From positions 18,965,635 to 19,029,634 of the forward strand of contig NC_052679.1 in NCBI RefSeq assembly GCF_016802725.1: DNA of 64,000 bases, read 5' to 3'. Source of the stretch: Solenopsis invicta. Lineage: Eukaryota; Arthropoda; Insecta; Hymenoptera; Formicidae. Positions 34,923 through 48,081 of the stretch are shown piece after piece. The notes under the pieces are model-generated. The model was not told the DNA's origin, searched no databases, and was given only the letters and a program-made list of their open reading frames with translations. Both the position numbers and the translations under genes were made by a program. Position 1 is the first letter of the stretch, and each line of letters opens with the position of its first letter.

Positions 34923-36860
34923 TATTACAGCCGCAACGAAACTCTGATGTATACTCTCTGTGATGTAAATATATGACTTTAGTTAAGTAGATCCATCACA
35001 ATAGGAAACATCAGAGCGTGAGAGAGACAGAGAGAGAGAGAGAGAGAGGAGATAGTAAAATAAAAATGCACATAAAGATACACGTATGAAAAAGCACTGA
35101 CACGTTTAAATAAATAAATTTAACTGACGAGTGGATTTGCGTTTTTATGAAGAGATGAAATGCGAGCGGCGTGCGAGCAAATGAATCAGATAAAATCAAC
35201 TGCGATTATGCGAGAAGGAACGCAACTCCGCGTTCAATTGCGTTAAAGTAATATTGAATATATTATCCGATTTTTATATCGGAAGTCTACTACGTGTGAA
35301 TTCACCTAGTGATTCCAGTCTAGCAAATTTCCGATCGATCTTTCCATAACGAGGTCAATTAGGCACTGCTATTTTCCGCATTAAGCATCTCGATGACCGA
35401 GTTTTTTTTTGACTAAACTAATCAAGTTAATAGATAAAAGGTAAATCGATAGTTTATGAGACCTGCTTGATCAATAAAAGATTTCTAATTAATTAAAGAG
35501 ATCTTGTTTACTTAGAGCTTCAATATATTGTTGCTGAGAAGAGATTCCAAATAGAGGAATCTGTTTAAGTGAAACCACTCTCTCTCCTTTCGGCAACAGC
35601 ATGCATTTCTGCCGAAAGTGCACGTCGATTAGCATACGTTCTGCACGCGCGTTACGACCAGATTGCACAAGCCCAAAGCTCGATTCAGCGGAATCGCGTA
35701 CTGCGAAGCACGTGTACTTTAAACAAATGACGGAGATAAAATAGATTGGCTGGCAGTGAAATTAAATCTCACGTTATTCTCGCCCGACTGTAAGAGCGGC
35801 TACAAGGGATCACACTGACGTAACATCCTTTAAATATTGTAGCCGCCAACACATGCGCACATACAAGCACGCACACTGCCGAATGATTCATGTCGTTTCA
35901 AAGACTATTCTCTGTGCCATGAAAATAAAATCACGATTCCCGATCTTGATTTTATCGAATATTGTTCATAATATATTCGGAGAAATTTTTCGATACGACG
36001 TTTCGAACAGATAGGTTTTTTAAAATCAAATCATAATGAAGGAGAAGGGTATTAACGTTACTGCGGTCATTATGGCTACCCCTATTATCTTCGTTATTAA
36101 GTGATAAATTTTAACAAATGGTTACGGACTTATTCCTTTAATAACCCTCCGCTTTTTAGTGACGCTAATGTGCCAATACACAATAGCCGACAATTGTAGC
36201 AAGACAGGTTTATTTTTGTGTACTTTAAAATGCAATAATTTCTAAACGCTGGAAAATTTTAAATGGTGGAAAATTAAAAATACATAATTTGGTCACAAAA
36301 TGCTGTTTTTTCAACTGAACCAACTTTTTTAAACTTATTTTTGGGTTAGTCATATTGCCACCACTTTTTCTTTTCCACCGATTGTGCAGTGCGTCACATT
36401 TTTATAAATCACGTTCTAAGTAACAAATAATTTATTACTTTGAGTCTAGAATTTGTTATGCAACACATTAACGAACATAATCATCCAAGTTTCAATGTAA
36501 AATATTGATTAGGAACAAAATTATTCAATAAAATGAAAATGGGTGCCATCTTACCTTCTTCTTCTTTATTTAATTATACTTAAATAGCTAAATATTTATA
36601 ATATAGAAAGAACAGAGAGGGTATTCAAGTGCTAAAAGAACGTTAAACGTTGCACTAATAATAAGCCTCTCCAACGTCGATTGACTTTAACGAATTGTCC
36701 AATAACTTGGATACTGTTCCTAAAATGGGAACAGTTGAACGTTACGCTGTGATTTAAATTAAATCAACGTCGACTGAAAATTCTTTCTCTCTCAGGGACC
36801 AATCTTCCACCACCGAGTGTTGTGTTAACAAAATCACGCGCGGGACTCCGAAAACGAGAC
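34923..36860. other. non-coding stretch
   Basis: It contains an (AG)n tract (35019-35049) and a perfect 9-bp hairpin (CTTTCGGCA, 35587-35595 with 35610-35618). No supported gene. Confidence 0.5.
35019..35049. repeat. (AG)n microsatellite, interrupted
   Basis: AG-rich tract of about 31 bp. Confidence 0.9.
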
Positions 36861-37552
36861 TCACGAGTCTACCGGAAACGCGTTAAATTATATATGTAAC
36901 GAATCGCGTATCGTCGTGTCACGCAAGCTGGATTCACTCGTGCGTATCTCACATAATACCTAATGATATCGTTCACAAAAGATTCGCCACGCGCTAGGAA
37001 AGATATCGCTGCCAAGATTCCGCATGGCTCGATCGTTGCAATATTTCGGCTGTCGGTGGCAACGGTGGCAGGTAACGTACACGCGGTCGGTCGATACCAA
37101 CGCCGGTGTGACCTACAGGATACATCGGTGGTGATACGGCACCGCGCGAAACACACGGTATACCCCATCCCCTCAGGCCTTTTCCTCCGCCCTTGTCGCC
37201 CCTCCGCGCCCACCCTACACACGTGCTCGACGTGCCTGTACGTGAAACTCGAAGTGCTTGTCATTGTCTGGCGCGGAGGGCGCTTGACCTTCCGCAATGT
37301 ATCGAGCACTTCCCCGATTTTCTTTCAGTCGGTCGTGTGAAGAAGAGGCGCGGCCATATTTTTGAAAAGGGAGAAGAAGGAAAGAGGGGGGAAAAAAATA
37401 CATTGCTTACAATACGCGTGGTATATTCAGGATATGTCCTTTGTCGGGACCGCGGCGTTGTTCCAATTCATCCGCACCCGTTCGTGCAAGTTCGTATATG
37501 TATGCACTCCAAGAAAAGGGGAACGAGACCGATCCTGTTAGCCCTGTCCCCG

Positions 37553-37595
<43 letters not shown>

Positions 37596-37860
37596 TCTTC
37601 TATATTGTGGTCTCTGATACCACAGCCCCTTCTTTCTCCTTGCCACGCGAGGTCGAGCGCCCTTTCGAAATTTGCCGATGGCCAAAGGACGCCTTGAGGA
37701 CTGTGCTCGTCTGGCCTCGAATCCGAGATTCTTATCTTTTAACTGAAAGCTCGTGGAAAGGAGTTATCGAACGACCTTACCACTTGCGAACGTCGTCTGC
37801 AACGTCTCTGCGAGATCGCGAGACTTGCGCCCGTGTACATACGTGCGTCGGTTGACTTAG
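36861..37860. other. GC-rich island C
   Basis: A CpG-rich block with a 220-codon plus-strand frame (37193-37855) that crosses a CT microsatellite, giving LSLSLSLS. Opposing frames lie at 36869-37309 and 37407-37685. No domain is recognised. The length of the plus frame owes much to stop-free CT repeat and GC-rich sequence. Confidence 0.4.
37558..37591. repeat. (CT)n microsatellite
   Basis: CT tract of about 34 bp. Confidence 0.95.
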
Positions 37861-40000
37861 GAAAAATATTCACGAAATATTTTCTGCTATTCTAACTTTC
37901 CTTACTTTCTCTCTTTCGTTTTGTTATTCACCGTGGCAAAATATATACATGTTTGCTCGGTATGCAAATACTTGAAAACAGCATAAGTCTTTTGGACTTA
38001 CTGAGTATTTATTATAGGGAAGCATTTGCATTTCTCGTAAATTGTTTCTACGTCACAGTAAAAGTTTGAAGATTTTTATAAAATTTTTAATGAATCTATT
38101 TGAAGACCTAGTTTATTAATCGCGATTATAATGATTAAAACTTTCTTCTTCCAGACATATAAATTCACTTTTGTAAATTACTTTCGTGAAAAAAAATTTA
38201 CCTTTTATCATTATTTAAGGTAATTTAAGTATTCTTTAAAGAAATGATAAACTAACTAAAATAGAATGTATATATACAAAGATACAAATATACAGGTGTA
38301 AAATATAAGACGATATATAAAGCTTTCAGAAGCGCTGATCCTTGCGTGTCCGTTCATGCAATGCAGTCATTGCGGAATCTTTTACGCTACATAACGTCGC
38401 ATGATGCGGTCTGCAAGCTGTGCAAAATAACTTCATGAAGAAATCAACCGCAGGTTTTTAGCGGTGGAAAGCCTGACGTCGGCAAAAAAATAGGACAGAT
38501 TTTTTTAGAATTGATGCCAGGGAATACATTTGTTGTCCTCGCGATCGCCCCCGTTGGGAATCGCGATGAAAATAGCGAAAGTCATAGTATATCTCCAGTT
38601 TGATGCACGCTCCTCTATGACAACTAATCCAAATGTTACTTTCCACTGGGAAATATCTCCTAATTTACATAATCAAGTATTATATAGCTAACCTGGCTCA
38701 CATCGCTGCTACAGCATCACGTATCTATCGCTAACCTGCAAACGTGTTTATTGATATTATGTTAAACACCACTGGCCTCATGTAGTGAAACATTATGCTC
38801 TCGATAGTGTGATTAATCTTCAACTACTATTGAAATTTGTAGAGCTCAACTATGTTCTCTTAATCTCAATAATGATACAAATTTATACTATGTCTACAAC
38901 TTGTAAAACAGTTTTTATAAAATTTATTTTTATGATACATAAAAATTTAACAAAAAATTAAAATATTTAACTTGCTCGTTAAAAAATTAAAAACGACTTA
39001 TTTTTAAAAAGATCACTAATTCATTTTGCACAAGGTACGAAAATAATTTATATTTTTCTGTTATGAACGGAAGTGAAACAACATTTATTTGCCTGATGTA
39101 TTTTAGCATCATAAATATTCAGATAAATATGTATTTATATTATTTCTGTAAAATTACAGCGAAATAACAATGATTAGTGAATTTATCCGTCACCAACCGA
39201 TTTTAATTGTAATTTTAATTTATGATTACCGCGAGCAATATGGAAATGTAATCTGTGATTATTGTTTGAACATTAGTAATATTCTATATTTAGATATTTC
39301 AGAAAATATCAATTTTATACGTATATAATAAGGTATCATATATAGATTAAAGAACATATTAATCATTCTACTTTGATATCTGATTTCTTTTAGCGTTAAA
39401 AGTTATCTGACTTTTTACAATATACTGTGAATGTTAAAAAATATATATTTTTCAAATGGAAAAAATTAAGGAATAGTAGAAATAATAATTTTAAAAATAT
39501 TTAAAGAAAAAATATTTTATCATTGTATCAGATAAATATACATGATATACTCTGAGGAATTTAACAATTGTAACCAAATGTATCGATGTTTACTAAAACG
39601 TGTTAAAGATACATTTGTTACGCACAAATTCAGAATGAAAATAAACGAACTTTTAATAGGAAATTTTGCGAAATTTTCTTAATCAACTCGGCATTTCGCG
39701 TTTTTGCAATTAAAAATTTCGCACGCATGAAAAGAATGAATGAGCGATGAACGTGTATAAATATCAGTATAATATTCTGAGAGGAATAAATTTATATAGG
39801 TTGAATATATTACGTTTTTTTTAAAAAGCATTTTATGAAATATACATGGAAAGGTGTAACGAGAGAAGATTCTGCAAGAGCGAGGTGGAAAAGCGAAAAG
39901 CGGAAGTGTATAATTCATTTATTTCATATGTTTCCTATACATCCTCGTCTCTCGGATGAATCTGATTTACGATACAGCTCTCAGCATCGCGTATTAAACC
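37861..40000. other. AT-rich non-coding stretch
   Basis: No supported gene. There is a small GC-richer patch near 38330-38600. I see nothing else. Confidence 0.5.
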
Positions 40001-40196
40001 CATCTCATTCATTTCGCGTTTTTAGGTACTACAGAGAAACTCTCCTGATCGCGTTTACTCCAAATTGCGACGTCGTAATTTCGTGCTACCTCTTTTCCTA
40101 TTCATGTTTCAACGAATGTTTCGCTCCGTTGATCGCGACGTCCTATGCTCTAGATACGCATGAGTGTAATGCAGTTACCCCTTGGTTAGTACACAC

Positions 40197-40198
<2 letters not shown>

Positions 40199-40237
<39 letters not shown>
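40199..40237. repeat. (TC)n microsatellite
   Basis: TC tract of about 39 bp, broken once near its left end. Confidence 0.95.
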
Positions 40238-40242
<5 letters not shown>

Positions 40243-40383
40243 TTTGTCGAAATGGGAAAGCGACATCGTTGGCAAGCATCCGAGCCGCATGTGCGATTTG
40301 CATGTGTAGGTGCATGTGCGTGTACCCGGACATTGCATCTGTCTACGTGAATAGCACGACTCGTGCACACATCGGCTGATCCA

Positions 40384-40416
40384 AGAGAAAGAGAAAGAGA
40401 GAGAGAGAGAGAGAGA
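40384..40416. repeat. (GA)n microsatellite
   Basis: GA-rich tract of about 33 bp, imperfect at its left side. Confidence 0.9.
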
Positions 40417-40760
40417 ATGAAAGAAAGGGAGAGTTGACGAGGGAGCCTTCATACCGCGGATCGAAAAGACCATCCCGACTACCCCGTGCACACGATCAGT
40501 CGAGCGTACCGCGAGCAATTTAAAGGCGAAAGGAGTAAAAGAAGTGTCTTTACATCGCCGCTGCTTCAAGCTCGCAATTTCCATTGTCCTCCCTGCTCGT
40601 CAACCCGTCCGCCGCTACCATCGCCAACAATCAACTCGAACGTTAAGGGTGAATCCACAATTAGGACAGGTTCGATCTCACGTTCTTTTGTGTCGGCACG
40701 GAGCTCGATAATTGTTATCGTGGAAAATATTCCGGTCCAAGTGCTTTTTGTAAATTAATA

Positions 40761-41861
40761 CACGGTTGATTTGACGAGATTAAAGATACTCGAGAGATAG
40801 ACTTACGGTTAACAGAGATGAGAGATTAGATACTTGAACGGAGCTTTGTCAGTCAACGGCAAATCATAGTGACACGTAATTGTCAAAGTCTTTACGGATG
40901 ACAGATAACATTCAAACACACTGTCACACGATTTAATTTAACGCGACAATGATTATTGGAAAATTGTACGTGCGAGGAATGGCATCTCGCAGCAGAGAAA
41001 GACACTTTTATTATACGTACAAATTAATAAATTTGATATAAATGTAATCATTATTCAATATCAATTTGTTGTAAATACGATTTCTTTAAAGAGGTGATTT
41101 TTTATTTCTTTTAAAGGAGTAAAAAAATTTATTTATTTAGACAGGATATGAGACATTTCGAAATCGATTCACGATTAATCAATGACAATGCTCAAATACT
41201 CGTTAGGGATCATCGTACGATTTGATTATCATGAATAATAATGTAAATTGTACAAATTGATGTCGCGGGGGATTTCCACGGTATGTCCGAGAATTCTATC
41301 TGTCTCGCCACAACGATGCATTAAATCACATTAGCATCATTACGCGGAAAATCTGTCGCTGCAGAATAGGTGCAACTCTAATGTGAGTGCACCATAATGA
41401 GGCGACACTGCTCTCGGCTGCTTACACGCCGTGTTTAATCGTGAAGTCTTACAATTTTTTTCAGAAATGTTTTTTCCCGCAAGTGTTTCCCGTTTCTCCA
41501 GCTCGTTGCGCTGAAAATAACTCGATACACCGTATACTTCCCGAGATAGCGTTACTAAATTAGCATTGGATAAAAGAGCTTGCAGAATATGCAGTCAGAC
41601 AATTTTCGCGCTCATTATATTAATGATCATTAATATATAATATACCATGCATGAAAATATGTTGATTTTTTTTACTGAGGAAATCGTTGGGAAGCAAAAT
41701 ATTTGTTTATTAATATTTAAAATTGCATTAAAAATGTGTATTATTTAATTATTTATTCTTGTTAGTTATTACTGCGATTTTGCCATATGTTAATATTGCG
41801 CAAATCAATTATGAAATGTAAATGTTCGAAATTGAATAATCATTGATAAAAAGGTAATTTT
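40761..41861. other. AT-rich non-coding stretch
   Basis: No supported gene. It contains the 22-bp palindrome at 41616-41637 and a TCACATTAG/CTAATGTGA pair near 41327 and 41379. Confidence 0.5.
41616..41637. promoter_or_regulatory. 22-bp perfect palindrome with TAAT cores
   Basis: TATATTAATGATCATTAATA plus two more bases is its own reverse complement. It contains two ATTA/TAAT homeodomain-type cores around TGATCA. Binding is a guess; the palindrome itself is seen directly. Confidence 0.3.
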
Positions 41862-41931
41862 GTAAGATTTCGGATTTCCCATAAATATTTAAGATATTTC
41901 TTAAATATTTATAGGAAATTTGAAATCTTAC
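41862..41931. repeat. 32-bp near-perfect hairpin
   Basis: The arms 41862-41893 (GTAAGATTTCGGATTTCCCA...) and 41900-41931 match in complement with three mismatches around a 6-nt loop. The size is like a small-RNA precursor, but the AT-richness and the company of similar palindromes suggest a MITE remnant. Confidence 0.7.
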
Positions 41932-44900
41932 CAGATTCGTATCGGTCTAATTTTAATTAATTATTGTTTATAAATATTTAATAAACATTCAATTTCATTT
42001 TTTTGACTGATTTTATCGAATTTTATTGTACACTAACGTTTTTTTTTTTTACTGTTAATATTTTGATCTGCAGATTAATAGCAGTTATAAAAGGAAAGGC
42101 GTTTAAAATAAATATTCGCTGATCGAATCTCATCGGGTACTCTCCAATATTTCAGTCTGCTATTAAAATTAGCTTTGTTTGTCGAATATTGTTTACCTAG
42201 AATTACGAGCAGGCTTGTCAAAAGTATTAGAATTATACGCCTGATTTCAACTTGATGAGGCCGCAAACGAAGCTAATTATCGTTATTGTGCGGGAAGAGT
42301 AACGTCGAGTCGGCCTTGTTCTCGACCCTTAACGGAGAACAAATGCACAGATTGCCTCCGGCCATCACAGTCTGTTCGCACAGAAACGAGCACATTGATG
42401 ACAAGTTTTATATGCATTTCCACGTAAACAAAGGCAGCATCATTGCTATATACTATACTGCATTGACACTACGAAGCGTAAGAACATACTATGTATTTTT
42501 TTAATCCTGGTTTTAAATCTCATAGAAATCATAGAAATCATTGCTTGACAAAAATTTTTTGTTTGTTTTGCATACATTACATAAATTAACATACACAGAG
42601 AAAGTACGTTACAAACAAAAGAAAGTTAAAATACGGCTTTTCTAGCAATTTTTTAAAAACAGCTCCAAAATTTTTACTATTAACGAATATAATTACATAT
42701 TTGCATAGTATTCTCAAATATATTCGAATATACTGCATACTATGTGTGTTAATGGTATTCGTAAATAATATCCAATGTTATCTGAAACGCGTTTCAACTG
42801 AGATAAAAGAACCTAATTTCCATATAGTAATATCACTGCATACGATAAAATGTTTTAAAGCTAACAGTACTTTTTAAATATATCAAAGTTGAAACGAACA
42901 TATTCATTACATGATCACGAATAAAATAGCTGGAAAAATGAACAAAGGCTAATAAAGAAATGCGATGGAAATGGAATTATCTTTTTACATCTAATGAAAT
43001 AAGAATCCAATCTGAGAATATTTATTTTAAACATGCAGCTTTTTTTATAATTCTTATTGATCTAAGGATTTTTATGCACAATAAAATGTCAATGTGCATA
43101 ATAAGATTGGTAAAAATAGAGAAAATAAAATATTATCTTATTACATATTATAATAAATCTTACCAACGATTCTTCTTCCATCATTAGCTACTCAATTTCG
43201 TTGTACATTTATATTTTCTAATTAACTTACGCGTTTTTAATGAATGAACGAAGCAGTCGTAAAATGATGATAATGTATTATCCTATCCATGTATCTTTAT
43301 TAGAATTTCCTATAAAGTAAATGCAATAAAATTTACTTAATCATGGAGTATCGTTGCAATTCAAATCTAGACGAGATGAATACGCAAATTAAGTAACTCA
43401 AATCAAATAGTAGGGTGAAGATACAGCAAATTGCAGGAGCAGTAAGTGACTCGTTTATTCTTTCTTGCACTGGTCGACGACGTAATGATCGGGTGGTTTA
43501 TAAGACGAGTGTTTCTGAATAGGACGGATTTTTCTCAACTCCCCGATGAGAAGGAAATGTCACGGAAGGCAATAACGAGTAAGAAAGTAAGAAATGACTG
43601 CGTGATAACAACTCATAGCCCAGTTATCTGGATTATAATGACTATCATATATTATCTGTCAAGTCAAGACGGGCTCTCATATTTTGTTAACTTGCGACTA
43701 TTTTATTTAATGTTATATCACTGCTGGTTTTAAATTCTCTACACGCGAGAATACTTGGATGATAGATCGCAAAATTTTGATCGTGAGATTAACAGAGGTT
43801 ACGTGCTTTGATTCTTCGGACATATTTATCTTAGCACAAATAAATATTTTAAAGGTGTAATTTTTTAATATACATCGTATGTGTGATTTTGATGAAAATT
43901 TGATTAAATTTTGATTCGATTTTTTTTTCTAAACTGAAATACCATTTATTAACAGATGCCCAATGATTCAAAATAAAAACTTTTTTAAAGAAAACAAAAT
44001 TTTTTGTCATTATGAATATTACGAGATAGAACGTATGCTTTTTTTCTTTGCGAAAATATTAAAGCGAAAATACAATGCAAACTTTTGTTATATAATGAAC
44101 GCGGGACGAAAGAAGTTCACAAATTTTATGTGGGCATTGTCGATTGTCATAGCTATTATTGTCATTCTTTGGGATTAACAGTAATGCGCTTCACGTATAT
44201 TCACATTGAGCGAAAATATATTGCTTGCGCGCGGAAAGATATTGCATTGCTGAGAGTGCACTAATAGTAGCTCGAGTTAAGTACAGTGCTTTTACCCGCA
44301 TTAATATGCAAATGCAGATTCGGATATAAATCTTGAGAGCATCACAACTGTCTAAGTACTTTAATTTTTCATTCAGAAGGCGCGCCGATGTAAATTACAC
44401 GTTTGCCTGTGCTACTTTTGTCATACGCCACGCGTACTTATTTCTCTAGAATAAGTGATTATTATTACCAAGTCGATTATTATTACCAAGAATATTTCAG
44501 CCAGCAGCATGAAGAATCGTCTGTGCGCGCAAAGATATTTTTACTATGAAGCACCTATCATTAATATTATCGAATTTCTTAACCGCAGAATTGCAGATTG
44601 AATAAAGGCAATAGAGAAAAATGTTTCAAAAGCTAGAAGCCACACAAACACTAATCATTGTGAAACTTACCTTTGCAATTTTGCACATACTCACACACAT
44701 ACACACGTTCTTGACGAATAATATGAAAATTATTATTATTATAAAAATAATAATGAATAAGAGTACAATGATTGAAAAGATCTTATTGGTCAATAATGAC
44801 CATTACTTCCGCTGCGCATGCACATAACGGGAGAAAAAAAATTGAAACACGAGATGCGTCTCATAAGTCCATAGGCTACCAGTTTGATGCACTATTTTCC

Positions 44901-46170
44901 GTATAATGTCGCAGGAAAAAAGTTGGTGAAGTCGAAAAGATCGATGACAGTAGTCAGAAAAAATGGAAGACAAGAAATGTCAAAGCATGCGTGACTTATG
45001 ACTTAAGACTTAAGAGGTCATATTTTATTTTTTAGAAAAAGATAGAAGGAAAGAGAAAGATCACAAGAGACAAGTAAAGTAATGACGATGGCGAATTGAT
45101 ATGTATCAAATGATCCGCTAAGAGATATAAAGAAGTAGTAATAGCAGAAATAGAAGAAGAAAAATTCGAGCGTAAGGAATAAAATATGAAGGCAAAAAAT
45201 AAGACAAGAGTTAATGTACCCTATTGTTCATAGGTCTGCGATGGTGATCGCCCGGCAGTCCCGACAATAGTCCAATCCCTACCAACACAATAATATAATA
45301 ATCAGTGAGCTTCAATATGATCGCCACATTATGTAAAACCGCATTAATAATAATATCGGTATGAAATATTGCTGATTGGAATATTCGAGTTTCGACTATT
45401 CCTTGATTTAAAAATAATGTAGGAATTTCAATATTTAAAAAAGAAGTTTTAATATTCAAGAGAAAAGAGATCGCTCTCTGAAAAGATATGATAAAAAATC
45501 CTTATTTTATCACGTATTACGTGATATTACGTATATTATTAAGTAAATTTAAAGAAGAATTTTTTCCAATATGATAAGCACAGTGTAAAAAAATTAATTT
45601 TTTTTTACTTTAATTTTTGTATATTGAATAGAAAAATTACAATAGAAGAAAAGAAAAACTTACAACGATTAGATAGTACGACGTTTTTATAGAATTTTTT
45701 ATTTTTTCTTTCTTCTTTCAGTTAATATTTTGCGTAAAATTTTTGCACCAATAAATAAATGATTCTTTGCTCGTAATGAATTTCACATGCGTTGGCAATG
45801 GAGTTGCCTACGACTTTATATCGACGTAACCAGCACCACGCGATCTCGAACGTGCGATTTAAAGCGTGATATTAGATATTGTAGAGCTCTCAAGGGCTGC
45901 AAGATGCGAACCTCGACAGAGATTGTGGAGATACGAGCCGCTGCCATTCTCTAAGCACTTCTTCAGTTCACCCTCTGGCGTATCCTCCCCACGCTGCTGA
46001 TGCATCTCAGACTCCTTCACCTCCCTCTTTCTTCTCTTTGCAATCTACGCGGTGACACCCATTTTCAGGCCTACTCGAAAAACTCTTTCAATCGCCTATT
46101 TACAAGACACGGATAGCTTACGATCGAAAAAGATCTGGATCACTGATTTAAAACTGCTGTTGGAAAAGAG

Positions 46171-46173
<3 letters not shown>
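41932..46173. other. AT-rich non-coding stretch
   Basis: A long AT-rich region without a supported gene. It holds an 18-bp duplication (GATTATTATTACCAAG at 44457-44472 and 44475-44490) and a TATCACGTA/TACGTGATA hairpin near 45510. Frames of 60-95 codons are unremarkable. Confidence 0.5.

Positions 46174-46232
<59 letters not shown>
46174..46232. repeat. (AG)n microsatellite
   Basis: Pure AG tract of about 59 bp, the longest in the window. Confidence 0.95.
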
Positions 46233-46236
<4 letters not shown>

Positions 46237-48002
46237 AGAGAGGAAGCACTCGTTCGATACGATTGAACAGTTATTATAATTATTCTTTGTTCGATAGGAT
46301 TCTCCGCGGCACGTATAGTTGCCCTGACAGTCGCGGATACATGCTGATCGAATCGTTCAGTATCGAATACATGTCGAGCGATATAATGCACCGCGAGATA
46401 GTGTGTATCCCGCAGTTGCTGCCGCTCTGGAAAATCGTGAAAACTGGGACAAGATGAGAAATTTTAGAATTCTATATGCGTAATGTAGGAACTTGAGAGA
46501 AAGAAAATCATCAATTTTCAAAGATCCTCAAGCCATTTTAATGCTCACCCTTTTTCACCTCCTTCACTCGCTTAGCATTTTTGCGACATATCAAAAAGAT
46601 AAGTAGAGTAGGATGTAAAAGAAGTAGAGTAAGAGATATTTATGGAAATAAAGTAACACCAGTTACTATCATACGTAGACACATATCCTCTACATGTAAC
46701 ATTTTTTTCTTGCAATTATATAAACGATCATTCAGGATATATTTAAAATATGATTATTATGCAAATCGGATTAGTTCTGAATTGTATTCAGCAAAACAAA
46801 CTTGAAATTATTTTTGCTTGAAACACAAATTCTTAGGAATTGATCCAGATATAAATAAAATAAGAAATAGCGAAAAAATTGAGCGTAAGAAAAATGCTAC
46901 ATTTCGGGAAGAATAATCGTAAAAACCGAGAGTACACGGCAAAAGCGTTTGAAATATCTGTGTTTGCAATACTTAATTTAGCATCTTAAAAAGAATGTAA
47001 TTAATAATAATTACTTTTGTAATATCATAATTAAAATATCTTTTCTTATCAAAATTGCTTTTACATTGGAGCGCGGACTTATCTTTCGCGCCTTAATATT
47101 TCTGTAGGAGACCGGAAGTCATTATGTTTCCAAGATAGTGTCATATCTTGAGCTAAGAAAGACGGAGCATCATTTTTCAAGAAAATCTGCGCGTGCATCT
47201 AAAGGTTAATAGGGCACAGAGTGATTTTTAGATCGTCGCGAAATGATCTCGCGTAAAAACGCGTATCGCCGACCGACTAACGGAAGCGAGCATAAATCAT
47301 GGCGACGGAGAAATCTGATCGGATTGAGCGCGATACGCGGGCGAATCTTTCGCTTTTCGAATGAAAGCGCGGCTACGGATCTATACAATAAGCCCGTATT
47401 CGCAAAAAGAGCACGCGGGATTACGGGCTCGCGTAAAAAGAGACGCGGGAAGTGATTATAAATATCCCCGCGACGCTCACTCTCGCGTCATAATGCACTT
47501 ATAATTCTGCGTTAAATGCAGCGCGCAAAGCGAGCGTATTAAGCCATTACCTGCCTAAGACCTGAGTTTACGGGAAAATACGGTGCACACCAAAGAAATA
47601 TGCAGATGATATTTTCAGGATAAATATTACGATAATAGATATTTCTGTAATAAAAATAACAGAGCAATGTCAGTTTCGAACTATAAACTCTCAAGTGCCG
47701 TTGAAAATCTTCTCACGACTTTTATATAACTATAGTTGTGCAAGAAATGTTTAACCCACAAAATTATAGTTTTTTGAATTATTGTAATTAGTAGACCGTT
47801 TGTACATTTTTCTGCATTAAACAAAAAAGATATAAGCCTAATATGTGACTAACATTAATGAAAAATAGTTTTTACCTACATTTTTAAATCATGTCAAATA
47901 TTATTTGCATTTTTCTCGAAACGGCCTTTATGTAGGTTGGACTTTTCTTGCATAACTAGACCAATTAAGCTTTGGGGATGTGAGTAGATGATCCAATGAG
48001 TA
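46233..48002. other. non-coding stretch
   Basis: Mixed, with a GC-richer patch near 47180-47530 carrying short frames on both strands. No supported gene. Confidence 0.5.
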
Positions 48003-48081
48003 TTAAATTAAAAAATAAAATATTTTAAATTACATGATGGAATCTGTTGTGTGATTTAAAATATTTTATTTTTTAATTTAA
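48003..48081. repeat. perfect 28-bp inverted repeat
   Basis: TTAAATTAAAAAATAAAATA... at 48003-48030 is exactly complementary to 48054-48081, around a 23-nt loop. AT-rich and non-coding; likely the core of a MITE. Confidence 0.9.

Larger units (their letters stand above)
40001..40760. other. mixed island with facing CT and GA tracts
   Basis: (TC)n at 40199-40237 and (GA)n at 40384-40416 face each other 147 bp apart and could pair. Frames of 90-171 codons here run through these tracts and show no domain. Confidence 0.45.

Noticed and set aside
37193..37855. 220-codon plus-strand open frame
   Set aside because: It runs through a CT microsatellite and GC-rich sequence, shows no domain, and is opposed by equally long minus-strand frames. 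The length is explained by composition.
39835..40350. 171-codon plus-strand open frame
   Set aside because: Its second half is a TC tract (LSLSLSLS) and the rest has no recognisable content.
45580..45735. CACAGTGTAAAAAAATTAA, resembling a MITE end
   Set aside because: I could not find a matching inverted end nearby.
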